Below, one piece after another: positions 1-4,162 of a stretch of DNA of 8,160 nucleotides. The number at the start of each line of letters is the position of its first letter. Position 1 is the first letter of the stretch. Origin of the DNA: an uncultured Micrococcales bacterium (lineage in GTDB: Bacteria > Actinomycetota > Actinomycetes > Actinomycetales > Microbacteriaceae); contig CAITNA010000086.1 in NCBI GenBank assembly GCA_903893675.1, positions 1 through 8,160 on the forward strand, in the 5' to 3' direction. Position numbers and translations under genes: made by a program. The notes below the pieces were generated by a model, which saw only the letters and a list, made by a program, of their open reading frames with translations, was not told where the DNA came from and did no database searches.

Positions 1-784
1 AGCTGCCGACTCGAAGCCAGGCCGAGATCAGACCAGATGCAGTAATCAGCACGAAGGCAACCAGTGCCAAAGCCGAGTAGCGCTTCACGACATCGAGGCT
101 GACCTGACCGCGAGTGCGAAGGGCGGCCAAGGTGGCCAGCCCGCCGAACCAGATGGCAACGGCAACCAGGTGCAGGCCGAGTGCGTTGACCGCCATGCCG
201 TGGTTGGCGGTGCCTGCCGCGTGACCGGTCAGCGCAATCGGAATCAGGCTGGCGAAACCAATCGCGGTTGTGAAGATCGTGCCGGTTAGCCCGCGAACCG
301 AAACGGCCATGACGGCAACTGCCGCGCCGCCGATGAGGTTATAGGCCAGGTAGCGGCCCAAATCAATCTGCGTTGCGAAAAGCACCAGCTGCGAGCCGAA
401 TTGTTCGCTGCCCGAAAAGGCGAGGCCGGTGACGCTCAGGTATGTGAAGAGAAACTGAATCAGTCCGGCAACAACCCAAACCACCGATGCAATTGCTGCA
501 ACATTCAGGGCGGTCGCAAGATTTTTGCTCTTTTCAGCGAGCGCGTATGAAGCAAGAACTAGGGCGCCGATAGCAACAGCCATGGCAACCTGAGTGACTC
601 CAGTTGCAAATGGCAAACCCCAGCGAACGATTGCACCTGGGTCAACCAGAAGTAGTGGATTAGCCGCGCCGCCGATCTGCAATGCGGCAATGGTGAAGGA
701 GATGAACGCCACAACCACCGTGACGCCAAATAAAACTCGACGTGCCACAAAACCTTTCGAAGCGATTGAGGGGTTTGTGTTCAC
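1..784 (-). CDS. CopD-type copper resistance membrane protein, N-terminal part (cut by window edge)
   Basis: The frame is open from a GTG at 784 to the left edge, giving 261 residues with no stop, so the C-terminus lies outside the window. The protein is very hydrophobic, with about six membrane helices (first at about residues 17-37). Two features match the CopD family: the motif DPGAIVRWGLP at 49-59, and the His pattern LTGHAAGTANHG, then H205 and WFGGL (H188, H195, H205), which are candidate copper ligands. In many actinobacteria this domain is fused to a CtaG-like cytochrome c oxidase assembly domain; whether that is so here cannot be seen. A role in copper import or delivery across the membrane is inferred from the family. 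GTG 784 is the first possible start after an in-frame stop and lies 9 bases after the stop of the secreted-protein gene, suggesting cotranscription. GTG 748 (codon 13) has a better ribosome site (GAAAGG, 4 bases away) and is a real alternative. Confidence 0.8.
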   Translation of the reverse strand, partial: MNTNPSIASKGFVARRVLFGVTVVVAFISFTIAALQIGGAANPLLLVDPGAIVRWGLPFATGVTQVAMAVAIGALVLASYALAEKSKNLATALNVAAIASVVWVVAGLIQFLFTYLSVTGLAFSGSEQFGSQLVLFATQIDLGRYLAYNLIGGAAVAVMAVSVRGLTGTIFTTAIGFASLIPIALTGHAAGTANHGMAVNALGLHLVAVAIWFGGLATLAALRTRGQVSLDVVKRYSALALVAFVLITASGLISAWLRVGS

Positions 785-793
785 CCCACAAGC

Positions 794-1936
794 CTATTTA
801 GTGAACACGATTTTCTTGAGCGAAGTTGACTTCACACCGGATGGCTTGACCACCGTCACCGCGAGCAAGCAGGTGCCGGCAGATTTGCGAAGCACATTGC
901 CAGCCGAGATGGTGCAGACCGACTTGGTCTTGGACACATAGCTGATCTTAAGCGAAGAAGTGGTGACTGGAGGCGTTGCCCCGGTCTGAGCCGAGTTGTT
1001 CGAGTCAGCTGTCGCGGTGGGAGTAGCCGATGGCGCTGGTGTGGCTGGCGTTGCCTGCGTGTGGGCGCCGTTCGCAGGATCGATGAACGAGTAAGCACAC
1101 TCAGTTCCTGTTGAGCCAAAGCCTGTCCAGGTGGTGCAACGCTTTACGCCAGGCGTTGCATCGGCGGCGGCTTGAGCGGTGGCGGTGGCTCGAGCCTTTA
1201 GTGCGGCAATCGCCGCTTCTTTATCGGCAGCGGCCTGAGGGTTATAGGTGCCGCCTGATGCAACGAAGTTTGCCCAGGTGTCTCCTCCGATGCGTTGGGC
1301 CTGCCATGCCGGCGATGACCAACAAACGGTAGTCACCACTCCGGTGGTCGCATTCACGCTGAGACCATTCGCCGCTTGATAACCCACTGGGCAATCGGCG
1401 GCCGAATGTTGACCGGCGAGTTCAACAGTGAACGGCAGTATGGCGATGAGCGCAGGTCGTGTTGGCAGAACCGTGTTGTCGACGATTGGATCAGTATCGA
1501 CCGCCGCAACCGGGGCCTCGGGCTGAACCACGTTTGCGCAAGCCCCGCCCGAAGCAGTGCTGACACCGTTTGCGTGAACTACCGGCCCCCACTGCACGCA
1601 CTTCTGTTGGCCGGGGTTTGCCTTGTTCCATGCTTCAGACTCTGCCTGCGCGGCAGCAGTTGCCAACTGAATTCGGTTTTGAAAATCTTGATCTTGCTGC
1701 TGCTTGAGAACATCGGCAGCGTTTGGTGCCGCATAGCAAATCGTGAACATGCCCACGCCAATGCGAGCTTCGATGCCGATTGAATACTGGAAGCCGCTCG
1801 GGCACTGATCAACGGTGACCTGCCCCGGAATGGTGACTGAGTCTTGCGCATAAGCAACCTCGGCGATGCTAATCAGCCCAAACAAGACCACCGCAACCGC
1901 ACAAACAGAACTAACCAGACGAATCGATTTCTTCAT
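794..1936 (-). CDS. Secreted protein with duplicated four-cysteine module and C-terminal Ig-like tail
   Basis: This 380-residue protein is not recognised as a named family. It begins with a clear Sec signal peptide: KKSIR, a hydrophobic core, then cleavage likely after AYA at residue 30, before QDS. The mature part holds two related modules. Module A has C45 (CPSGFQ), C67, C113 (PGQQKCVQW) and C133. Module B has C182 (CPVGYQ), C205, C267 (PGVKRCTTW) and C280. Each carries an Ala/Gln-rich, probably helical insert between the second and third Cys. A Thr/Pro/Ala linker (about 291-325) leads to a tail with C341 and C356 in the pattern SVCTIS...AGTC, as in bacterial Ig-like surface modules. The paired cysteines suggest extracytoplasmic disulfides. 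No catalytic motif or sortase signal is seen. ATG 1936 was chosen because it starts the signal peptide; the frame extends to a TTG at 2005, but that sequence abuts the HU terminator. There is no good ribosome site, and a -10 lies 6 bases upstream, so the mRNA may be leaderless. Confidence 0.8.
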   Translation of the reverse strand: MKKSIRLVSSVCAVAVVLFGLISIAEVAYAQDSVTIPGQVTVDQCPSGFQYSIGIEARIGVGMFTICYAAPNAADVLKQQQDQDFQNRIQLATAAAQAESEAWNKANPGQQKCVQWGPVVHANGVSTASGGACANVVQPEAPVAAVDTDPIVDNTVLPTRPALIAILPFTVELAGQHSAADCPVGYQAANGLSVNATTGVVTTVCWSSPAWQAQRIGGDTWANFVASGGTYNPQAAADKEAAIAALKARATATAQAAADATPGVKRCTTWTGFGSTGTECAYSFIDPANGAHTQATPATPAPSATPTATADSNNSAQTGATPPVTTSSLKISYVSKTKSVCTISAGNVLRKSAGTCLLAVTVVKPSGVKSTSLKKIVFTK

Positions 1937-1948
1937 ACTTCGAAAATA
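1936..1948 (-). promoter_or_regulatory. Predicted leaderless promoter -10 of the secreted-protein gene
   Basis: On the minus strand TATTTT (1948-1943) is followed by 6 bases and then the ATG at 1936. With the usual 6-7 bases from -10 to the transcript start, the mRNA would begin at or next to the A of ATG. Upstream of the ATG there is no Shine-Dalgarno match at normal spacing. No -35 consensus is found 16-18 bases further up; that space is taken by the direct repeats listed separately. Prediction only. Confidence 0.4.
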
Positions 1949-1954
1949 GGCGAG

Positions 1955-2006
1955 GCCTCCGACAATCGGCGTGACGCCGGCGACAATCGAACAGGCCGCC
2001 GACAAT
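1955..2006 (-). repeat. Three direct repeats ATTGTCGNNGGC upstream of the secreted-protein gene
   Basis: On the minus strand the 12-base pattern ATTGTCGNNGGC starts at 2006, 1987 and 1966, so the spacings are 19 and 21 bases, about two helical turns each. The copy nearest the gene overlaps the expected -35 region of the TATTTT promoter. A perfect odd-centred palindrome CGGCGTGACGCCG (1967-1979) lies between the second and third copies. Regular spacing on one face of the helix beside a promoter lacking a -35 suggests binding of a transcription activator. The regulator is unknown. Confidence 0.45.
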
Positions 2007-2008
2007 AG

Positions 2009-2038
2009 AAAAAGGCGCCGACCGAAGTCGACGCCTTT
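2009..2038 (-). terminator. Intrinsic terminator of the HU gene with UUCG tetraloop
   Basis: Read on the minus strand, a 12-bp stem (2038-2027 with 2022-2011, containing one G-U pair) is capped by the loop TTCG closed by a C-G pair, the very stable UUCG tetraloop. It runs into five T residues (2013-2009). It begins 15 bases after the HU stop codon and separates HU from the secreted-protein gene. Confidence 0.9.
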
Positions 2039-2053
2039 AACTAAGAAGCTGGA

Positions 2054-2335
2054 TTACTTAACAGCAGCCTTGAGCTTCGAACCTGCCGAAACCTTTACGG
2101 TGTTCGATGCAGGGATCTGGATGGTTGCGCCAGTCTGTGGGTTGCGACCGGTGCGAGCTGCACGGTGACCCTTCTCAACTGAAAGCCATCCTGGGATGGT
2201 GACCTTTCCACCCTTGGCTACGGTCTTTGCGATGGTGTCGAAGAATGCGTCAACAACGCGGTTGACTGCGGCCTGCGACTCACCGGTGTGCTCTGCGATT
2301 GCTGCAACGAGCTCGCCCTTGTTTAGTGCTGACAT
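2054..2335 (-). CDS. hup: Nucleoid-associated DNA-binding protein HU
   Basis: This 93-residue protein is HU, which binds and bends DNA non-specifically as a dimer and compacts the nucleoid. It starts MSALNKGELVAAIAEHTG, the usual HU helix 1. The beta-arm that enters the DNA minor groove is recognisable by GRNPQTGATIQIPA at about 63-76, containing the conserved RNPQTG. The length is that of a standard bacterial HU. There is no Lys/Ala-rich C-terminal tail as in mycobacterial HupB or Streptomyces HupS. ATG 2335 is preceded by a strong ribosome site, AGGAGGA, at good spacing. It appears monocistronic: a strong terminator follows, and the preceding operon ends in its own terminator about 260 bases upstream. 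Two perfect dyads in its promoter and leader are listed separately. Confidence 0.97.
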   Translation of the reverse strand: MSALNKGELVAAIAEHTGESQAAVNRVVDAFFDTIAKTVAKGGKVTIPGWLSVEKGHRAARTGRNPQTGATIQIPASNTVKVSAGSKLKAAVK

Positions 2336-2359
2336 GTTGTCCTCCTGGACTAGATACGT

Positions 2360-2376
2360 TTTGACGTTTCGTCAAA
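2360..2376 (-). promoter_or_regulatory. Perfect inverted repeat TTTGACG-N3-CGTCAAA in the HU leader
   Basis: Arms of 7 bases (2360-2366 and 2370-2376) are separated by 3 bases. The element ends 24 bases before the HU start codon. It could be a regulator binding site or, in the RNA, a small hairpin just upstream of the ribosome site. A TTGACG hexamer lies within it, but the nearest -10-like sequence (TATCTA, 2356-2351) is only 13 bases away, too close for an ordinary sigma-70 promoter. Confidence 0.45.
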
Positions 2377-2380
2377 CAAC

Positions 2381-2408
2381 AAACTACATCTGTGTAGTTC
2401 CGCGCCAA
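2381..2408 (-). promoter_or_regulatory. Predicted HU promoter with dyad AACTACA-N4-TGTAGTT over the -10
   Basis: On the minus strand a -35-like TTGGCG (2408-2403) is 16 bases from a -10-like TAGTTT (2386-2381) preceded by TG, an extended -10. This would give a 5' leader of about 40 bases. A perfect 7-bp inverted repeat with a 4-base centre (2382-2399) fills the spacer and overlaps the -10, as repressor operators often do. The promoter assignment is tentative; the dyad is directly visible. Confidence 0.4.
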
Positions 2409-2516
2409 TGCTAGCCTCTCGGCGTGTTGCGGGGCTGGAGCCCGCGTAATTTGGGGAAAACTTGCCCGAATTGCCACCTGTTCACAACCTCCTAGGATGC
2501 GCCAACAGCGCTACAT

Positions 2517-2574
2517 CCCAGTAAATAAGCGGGTTTCAGACCCGAGCGCGGCTGGATACCGCACAAATACTGGG
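2517..2574. other. Nested inverted repeats (three-way-junction-like) in the gap between HU and rpsN
   Basis: The interval 2336-2644 has no credible gene. Its right part holds three nested dyads. An outer stem CCCAGTA (2517-2523) pairs with TACTGGG (2568-2574). Inside it are one hairpin CGGGT-TTCAG-ACCCG (2530-2544) and another GCGG-CTGGATA-CCGC (2548-2562). A transcript of either strand could fold into a three-way junction of 58 bases. No T-tract follows either orientation, and no RNA family is recognised. It is not a tRNA, as the conserved loop bases are missing. The stretch 2409-2516 shows nothing else clear. Confidence 0.25.
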
Positions 2575-2597
2575 CTCTGGAGCGACACGTCAGGCTT

Positions 2598-2628
2598 AAA
2601 AGAAAGAACCCGGCTCGAGGCCGGGTTC
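2598..2628 (-). terminator. Intrinsic terminator of the rpmB-rpmG-rpsN operon
   Basis: On the minus strand a perfect 9-bp stem GAACCCGGC/GCCGGGTTC (2628-2620 with 2614-2606) has a 5-base loop and is followed by TTTCTTTT (2605-2598). It begins 16 bases after the rpsN stop codon. Confidence 0.9.
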
Positions 2629-2644
2629 GATCAGAAAACGTGGA

Positions 2645-2950
2645 TTACCAAGATGACTTGGTGATGCCTGGCAGCTCGCCACGGTGAGCCATGTTGCGGA
2701 AGCGAACACGCGATACACCGAACTTCGTGAGCACACCACGTGGACGACCGTCGATTGCGTCGCGGCTGCGAACGCGCACTGGCGATGCGTTGCGTGGAAG
2801 CTTCTGCAGTCCGAGGCGTGCCTCTTCGCGCTGTGCGTCGGTCGAGTTAGGGTCGACCAAAGCCTTCTTCAGTGCGAGACGCTTCTCTGCGTAACGCTCA
2901 ACGATGACCTTGCGCTTCTCGTTCTTAGCGATCTTGCTCTTCTTAGCCAT
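2645..2950 (-). CDS. rpsN: 30S ribosomal protein S14, zinc-free (C-) type
   Basis: The 101-residue protein is the long form of S14, a component of the 30S head. It starts MAKKSKIAKNEKR and ends GITKSSW, both typical. It has no cysteine, so it is the C- paralogue that does not need zinc, unlike the short 61-residue CXXC type. The ribosome site GAGGAG lies inside the end of rpmG, and only two bases separate the rpmG stop from this ATG, so translation is probably coupled. It is the last gene of the operon. In actinobacteria such as M. tuberculosis the C- paralogues of L28, L33 and S14 form a Zur-repressed operon in this same order. Here zur is the next gene upstream. Confidence 0.97.
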   Translation of the reverse strand: MAKKSKIAKNEKRKVIVERYAEKRLALKKALVDPNSTDAQREEARLGLQKLPRNASPVRVRSRDAIDGRPRGVLTKFGVSRVRFRNMAHRGELPGITKSSW

Positions 2951-2952
2951 TT

Positions 2953-3123
2953 TTAGCGCTCCTCGCGGAATTCAACGTGCTGACGTACAACTGGGTCGTA
3001 CTTCTTCAACACCATACGGTCTGGGTCGTTGCGACGGTTCTTCTTGGTTACGTAGGTGTAACCAGTGCCCGCGGTCGAACGAAGCTTGATGATTGGACGG
3101 ATGTCCTTGTCCTTCTTGGCCAT
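2953..3123 (-). CDS. rpmG: 50S ribosomal protein L33, zinc-free (C-) type
   Basis: This is a 56-residue protein beginning MAKKDKDIRPIIKLRSTAG, with TGYTYVTKKNRRNDPDR in the middle and ending VEFREER, the classic L33 layout. L33 sits near the E site of the 50S subunit. There is no cysteine at all, so the two CXXC zinc knuckles of the C+ form are absent. ATG 3123 has AAGGAG 9 bases upstream. The ribosome site overlaps the rpmB stop (TAAGGAG), and the gap to rpmB is 13 bases. The gene ends two bases before rpsN. Confidence 0.96.
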   Translation of the reverse strand: MAKKDKDIRPIIKLRSTAGTGYTYVTKKNRRNDPDRMVLKKYDPVVRQHVEFREER

Positions 3124-3136
3124 TGGCTAGTTCTCC

Positions 3137-3373
3137 TTAGATCTTCTCGCCACGAGCCTGAAGCTCGGCAACTACTGCCTCGATGCCGCGGACATCAATT
3201 ACCTTGATGCCACGTGCAGAGACGTTGATGGTGACGTTGCGCTTCAGCGAAGGAACGAAGTAAGTCTTCTTCTGAATGTTCGGGTTGAAGCGACGCTTGG
3301 TCTTGTTCTGAGCGTGCGAGACGTGGTGGCCGAACTGTGGTCCGGTCTCAGTCACCTGGCAATACGCAGCCAT
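3137..3373 (-). CDS. rpmB: 50S ribosomal protein L28
   Basis: The 78-residue protein begins MAAYCQVTETGPQFGHHVSH and continues with NKTKRRFNPNIQKKTYFVPS and VSARGIKVIDVRGIEAVV, the full L28 pattern. L28 is a component of the 50S subunit. Only one cysteine (C5) is present, so it lacks the zinc-binding set of C+ L28 and resembles the actinobacterial RpmB2 (C-) form. ATG 3373 has AAGGAG with 6-base spacing. It is the first gene of the rpmB-rpmG-rpsN operon. Between it and zur lie a terminator-like hairpin and a partial Zur-box half site, described separately. Confidence 0.97.
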   Translation of the reverse strand: MAAYCQVTETGPQFGHHVSHAQNKTKRRFNPNIQKKTYFVPSLKRNVTINVSARGIKVIDVRGIEAVVAELQARGEKI

Positions 3374-3424
3374 TTGGTTCTCCTTGTAAAGGGCAAGCAG
3401 CAGACAGAGCGTCTGAGGCTTGTG

Positions 3425-3454
3425 AAAATTGTGGTCGCAAGAGCAACCTCACAA
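3425..3454 (-). terminator. Probable weak intrinsic terminator after zur
   Basis: On the minus strand TTGT-GA-GGTTGC-TCTT-GCGACC-ACAA forms a 10-bp stem with one G-U pair, a 2-base bulge and a 4-base loop. It is followed by TTTT (3428-3425). It begins about 20 bases after the zur stop. The T-tract is short, so some read-through into rpmB is possible. No convincing separate promoter for rpmB was found in the remaining 50 bases. Confidence 0.5.
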
Positions 3455-3475
3455 GTTTAGGGAATATGCAGAGGC

Positions 3476-3883
3476 TTAAGCAACCCCGGAACTAGCACAT
3501 TTAGGACAAATTCCAAAGATTTCGATGGTGTGGCTGGCCTGGCTAAATCCGTGTTCGGCGGCCACCTCGTCGGCCCACTTCTCGGCCTGGCGCGCCTCGA
3601 TTTCCTCGGTCAAGCCGCAGCCCCGGCAGATCAGGTGATGGTGGTGGCTGGTAGTGCAGGCGCGGTACAGAGCCTCGCCCTCCTGCGATTGAAGGGCGTC
3701 GGCCTCGCCCATCCCAGCAAGGTCGGCCAATGTTCGGTAAACCGTAGCCAGCCCGATGGTCGAGCCGTGATTCTTGAGCACCTGGTGCAGCTGCTGGGCG
3801 CTGACGAACCCGATGGCCTCGCCCAGGGCGTGGCGAACGGCATCGCGTTGGCGCGTGTTTCTGCGTTTCGGCTCGGTGGTCAA
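3476..3883 (-). CDS. zur: Fur-family zinc uptake regulator Zur
   Basis: This 135-residue protein is a Fur-family repressor closest in pattern to actinobacterial Zur (FurB). It represses zinc uptake and zinc-sparing genes when Zn(II) is bound. The winged-helix recognition segment is STIGLATVYRTL at 41-52. The metal-binding part has SHHHHLICRGC (H80-H83, C86, C89), then HTIEIFGICPKC (H118, C126, C129). C86, C89, C126 and C129 form the structural zinc site. The HHHHLIC and HTIEIFGIC signatures favour Zur over Fur or PerR. The start is TTG 3883: an in-frame stop (of the preceding gene) lies 15 bases upstream, and there is no other start codon before the conserved TRQR. The ribosome site is weak, so it probably depends on translation of the 71-residue gene upstream. 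That gene shares its promoter, which carries a Zur box, implying autoregulation. Confidence 0.93.
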   Translation of the reverse strand: MTTEPKRRNTRQRDAVRHALGEAIGFVSAQQLHQVLKNHGSTIGLATVYRTLADLAGMGEADALQSQEGEALYRACTTSHHHHLICRGCGLTEEIEARQAEKWADEVAAEHGFSQASHTIEIFGICPKCASSGVA

Positions 3884-3898
3884 GGCTGGGATGCTCGT

Positions 3899-4114
3899 TT
3901 AGTGGTCGATGCCGTGCTCGAGGTCGATCTCCTTGTGAATGTCCTTGCGGATCTTCGGCAGGATGACCTTCTTGAACAGGGTGCCGTAAAGCAGCCAGAC
4001 GATTACCACGTCTTGGATGATGGTCCACGAGAGTTCGGCCAGGATGTGCGCCGGGTCGGTAAATACCGCCCAGGCCTCTTGGATCAGGCCTACGCCAGGG
4101 TGTGAGTTGTCCAT
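3899..4114 (-). CDS. Small membrane protein of unknown function upstream of zur
   Basis: The 71-residue protein is not recognised. It has a soluble N-terminus (MDNSHPGVGLIQEAW), a hydrophobic segment of about 20 residues at 28-47 (ELSWTIIQDVVIVWLLYGTLF) that fits one membrane helix, then a Lys-rich stretch (KKVILPKIRKDIHKE). By the positive-inside rule this places the C-terminus in the cytoplasm. The acidic/His tail DLEHGIDH and other His residues (H5, H22) could bind a metal, but this is conjecture. ATG 4114 has no Shine-Dalgarno site and sits 6 bases after a -10, so the mRNA is probably leaderless. The gene is followed by zur after 15 bases in the same frame, and the promoter holds a Zur box, so it should be expressed with zur and respond to zinc. 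The long overlapping open frames here read poorly as proteins and lack a start context. Confidence 0.75.
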   Translation of the reverse strand: MDNSHPGVGLIQEAWAVFTDPAHILAELSWTIIQDVVIVWLLYGTLFKKVILPKIRKDIHKEIDLEHGIDH

Positions 4115-4120
4115 GGCCCA

Positions 4121-4150
4121 AGGCTATGGCTTATTGAAAATGGTTGTCAA
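4121..4150 (-). promoter_or_regulatory. Leaderless sigma-70-type promoter of the small-membrane-protein/zur operon
   Basis: On the minus strand a consensus -35 TTGACA (4150-4145) is 18 bases from TAGCCT (4126-4121), which fits the actinobacterial TANNNT -10. Six bases then lead to ATG 4114, so the transcript would start at or beside the start codon. No ribosome site is present. The -35 lies largely within the Zur box. Confidence 0.6.
4135..4149. promoter_or_regulatory. Zur box overlapping the -35 of the zur operon
   Basis: The plus-strand 15-mer TGAAAATGGTTGTCA agrees with the actinobacterial Zur-box palindrome TGAAAATGATTTTCA at 13 of 15 positions, by eye. It is extended by perfect flanks to TATTGA-N9-TCAATA (4132-4152). 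It covers five of the six -35 bases and part of the spacer, where a bound Zur dimer would exclude RNA polymerase. It is the only good Zur box found in the window. Confidence 0.65.
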
Positions 4151-4162
4151 TAGGCTCGCGGT

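Noticed and set aside
1937..2005. N-terminal extension of the secreted protein to TTG 2005
   Set aside because: The extension is encoded by the direct repeats, abuts the HU terminator and would place 23 residues before an otherwise ideal signal peptide.
2280..2477. Minus-strand open frame of 65 codons starting at GTG 2477, with AGGAGG about 10 bases upstream
   Set aside because: It runs through the HU promoter dyads and overlaps the start of HU in another frame, and its composition is unlike a conserved protein. A short leader peptide cannot be excluded, but nothing supports it.
2606..2630. GGTTCGA-like sequence suggesting a tRNA T-loop
   Set aside because: It is one arm of the perfect terminator hairpin after rpsN, and no acceptor, D or anticodon arm fits around it.
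3423..3437. Second Zur box in front of rpmB
   Set aside because: Only the left half (TGAAAAT) matches; the right half agrees at 3 of 7 positions, and the site coincides with the T-tract of a hairpin. It is kept only as an observation in the findings.
3530..4121. Long open frames on both strands (plus 3530-4105; minus 3543-4121) overlapping zur and the small membrane gene
   Set aside because: The Fur-family protein in its own frame has all expected metal-binding and DNA-binding residues. The overlapping frames have skewed Arg/Pro/Gly composition, match no family I know and lie in other phases of the same DNA.
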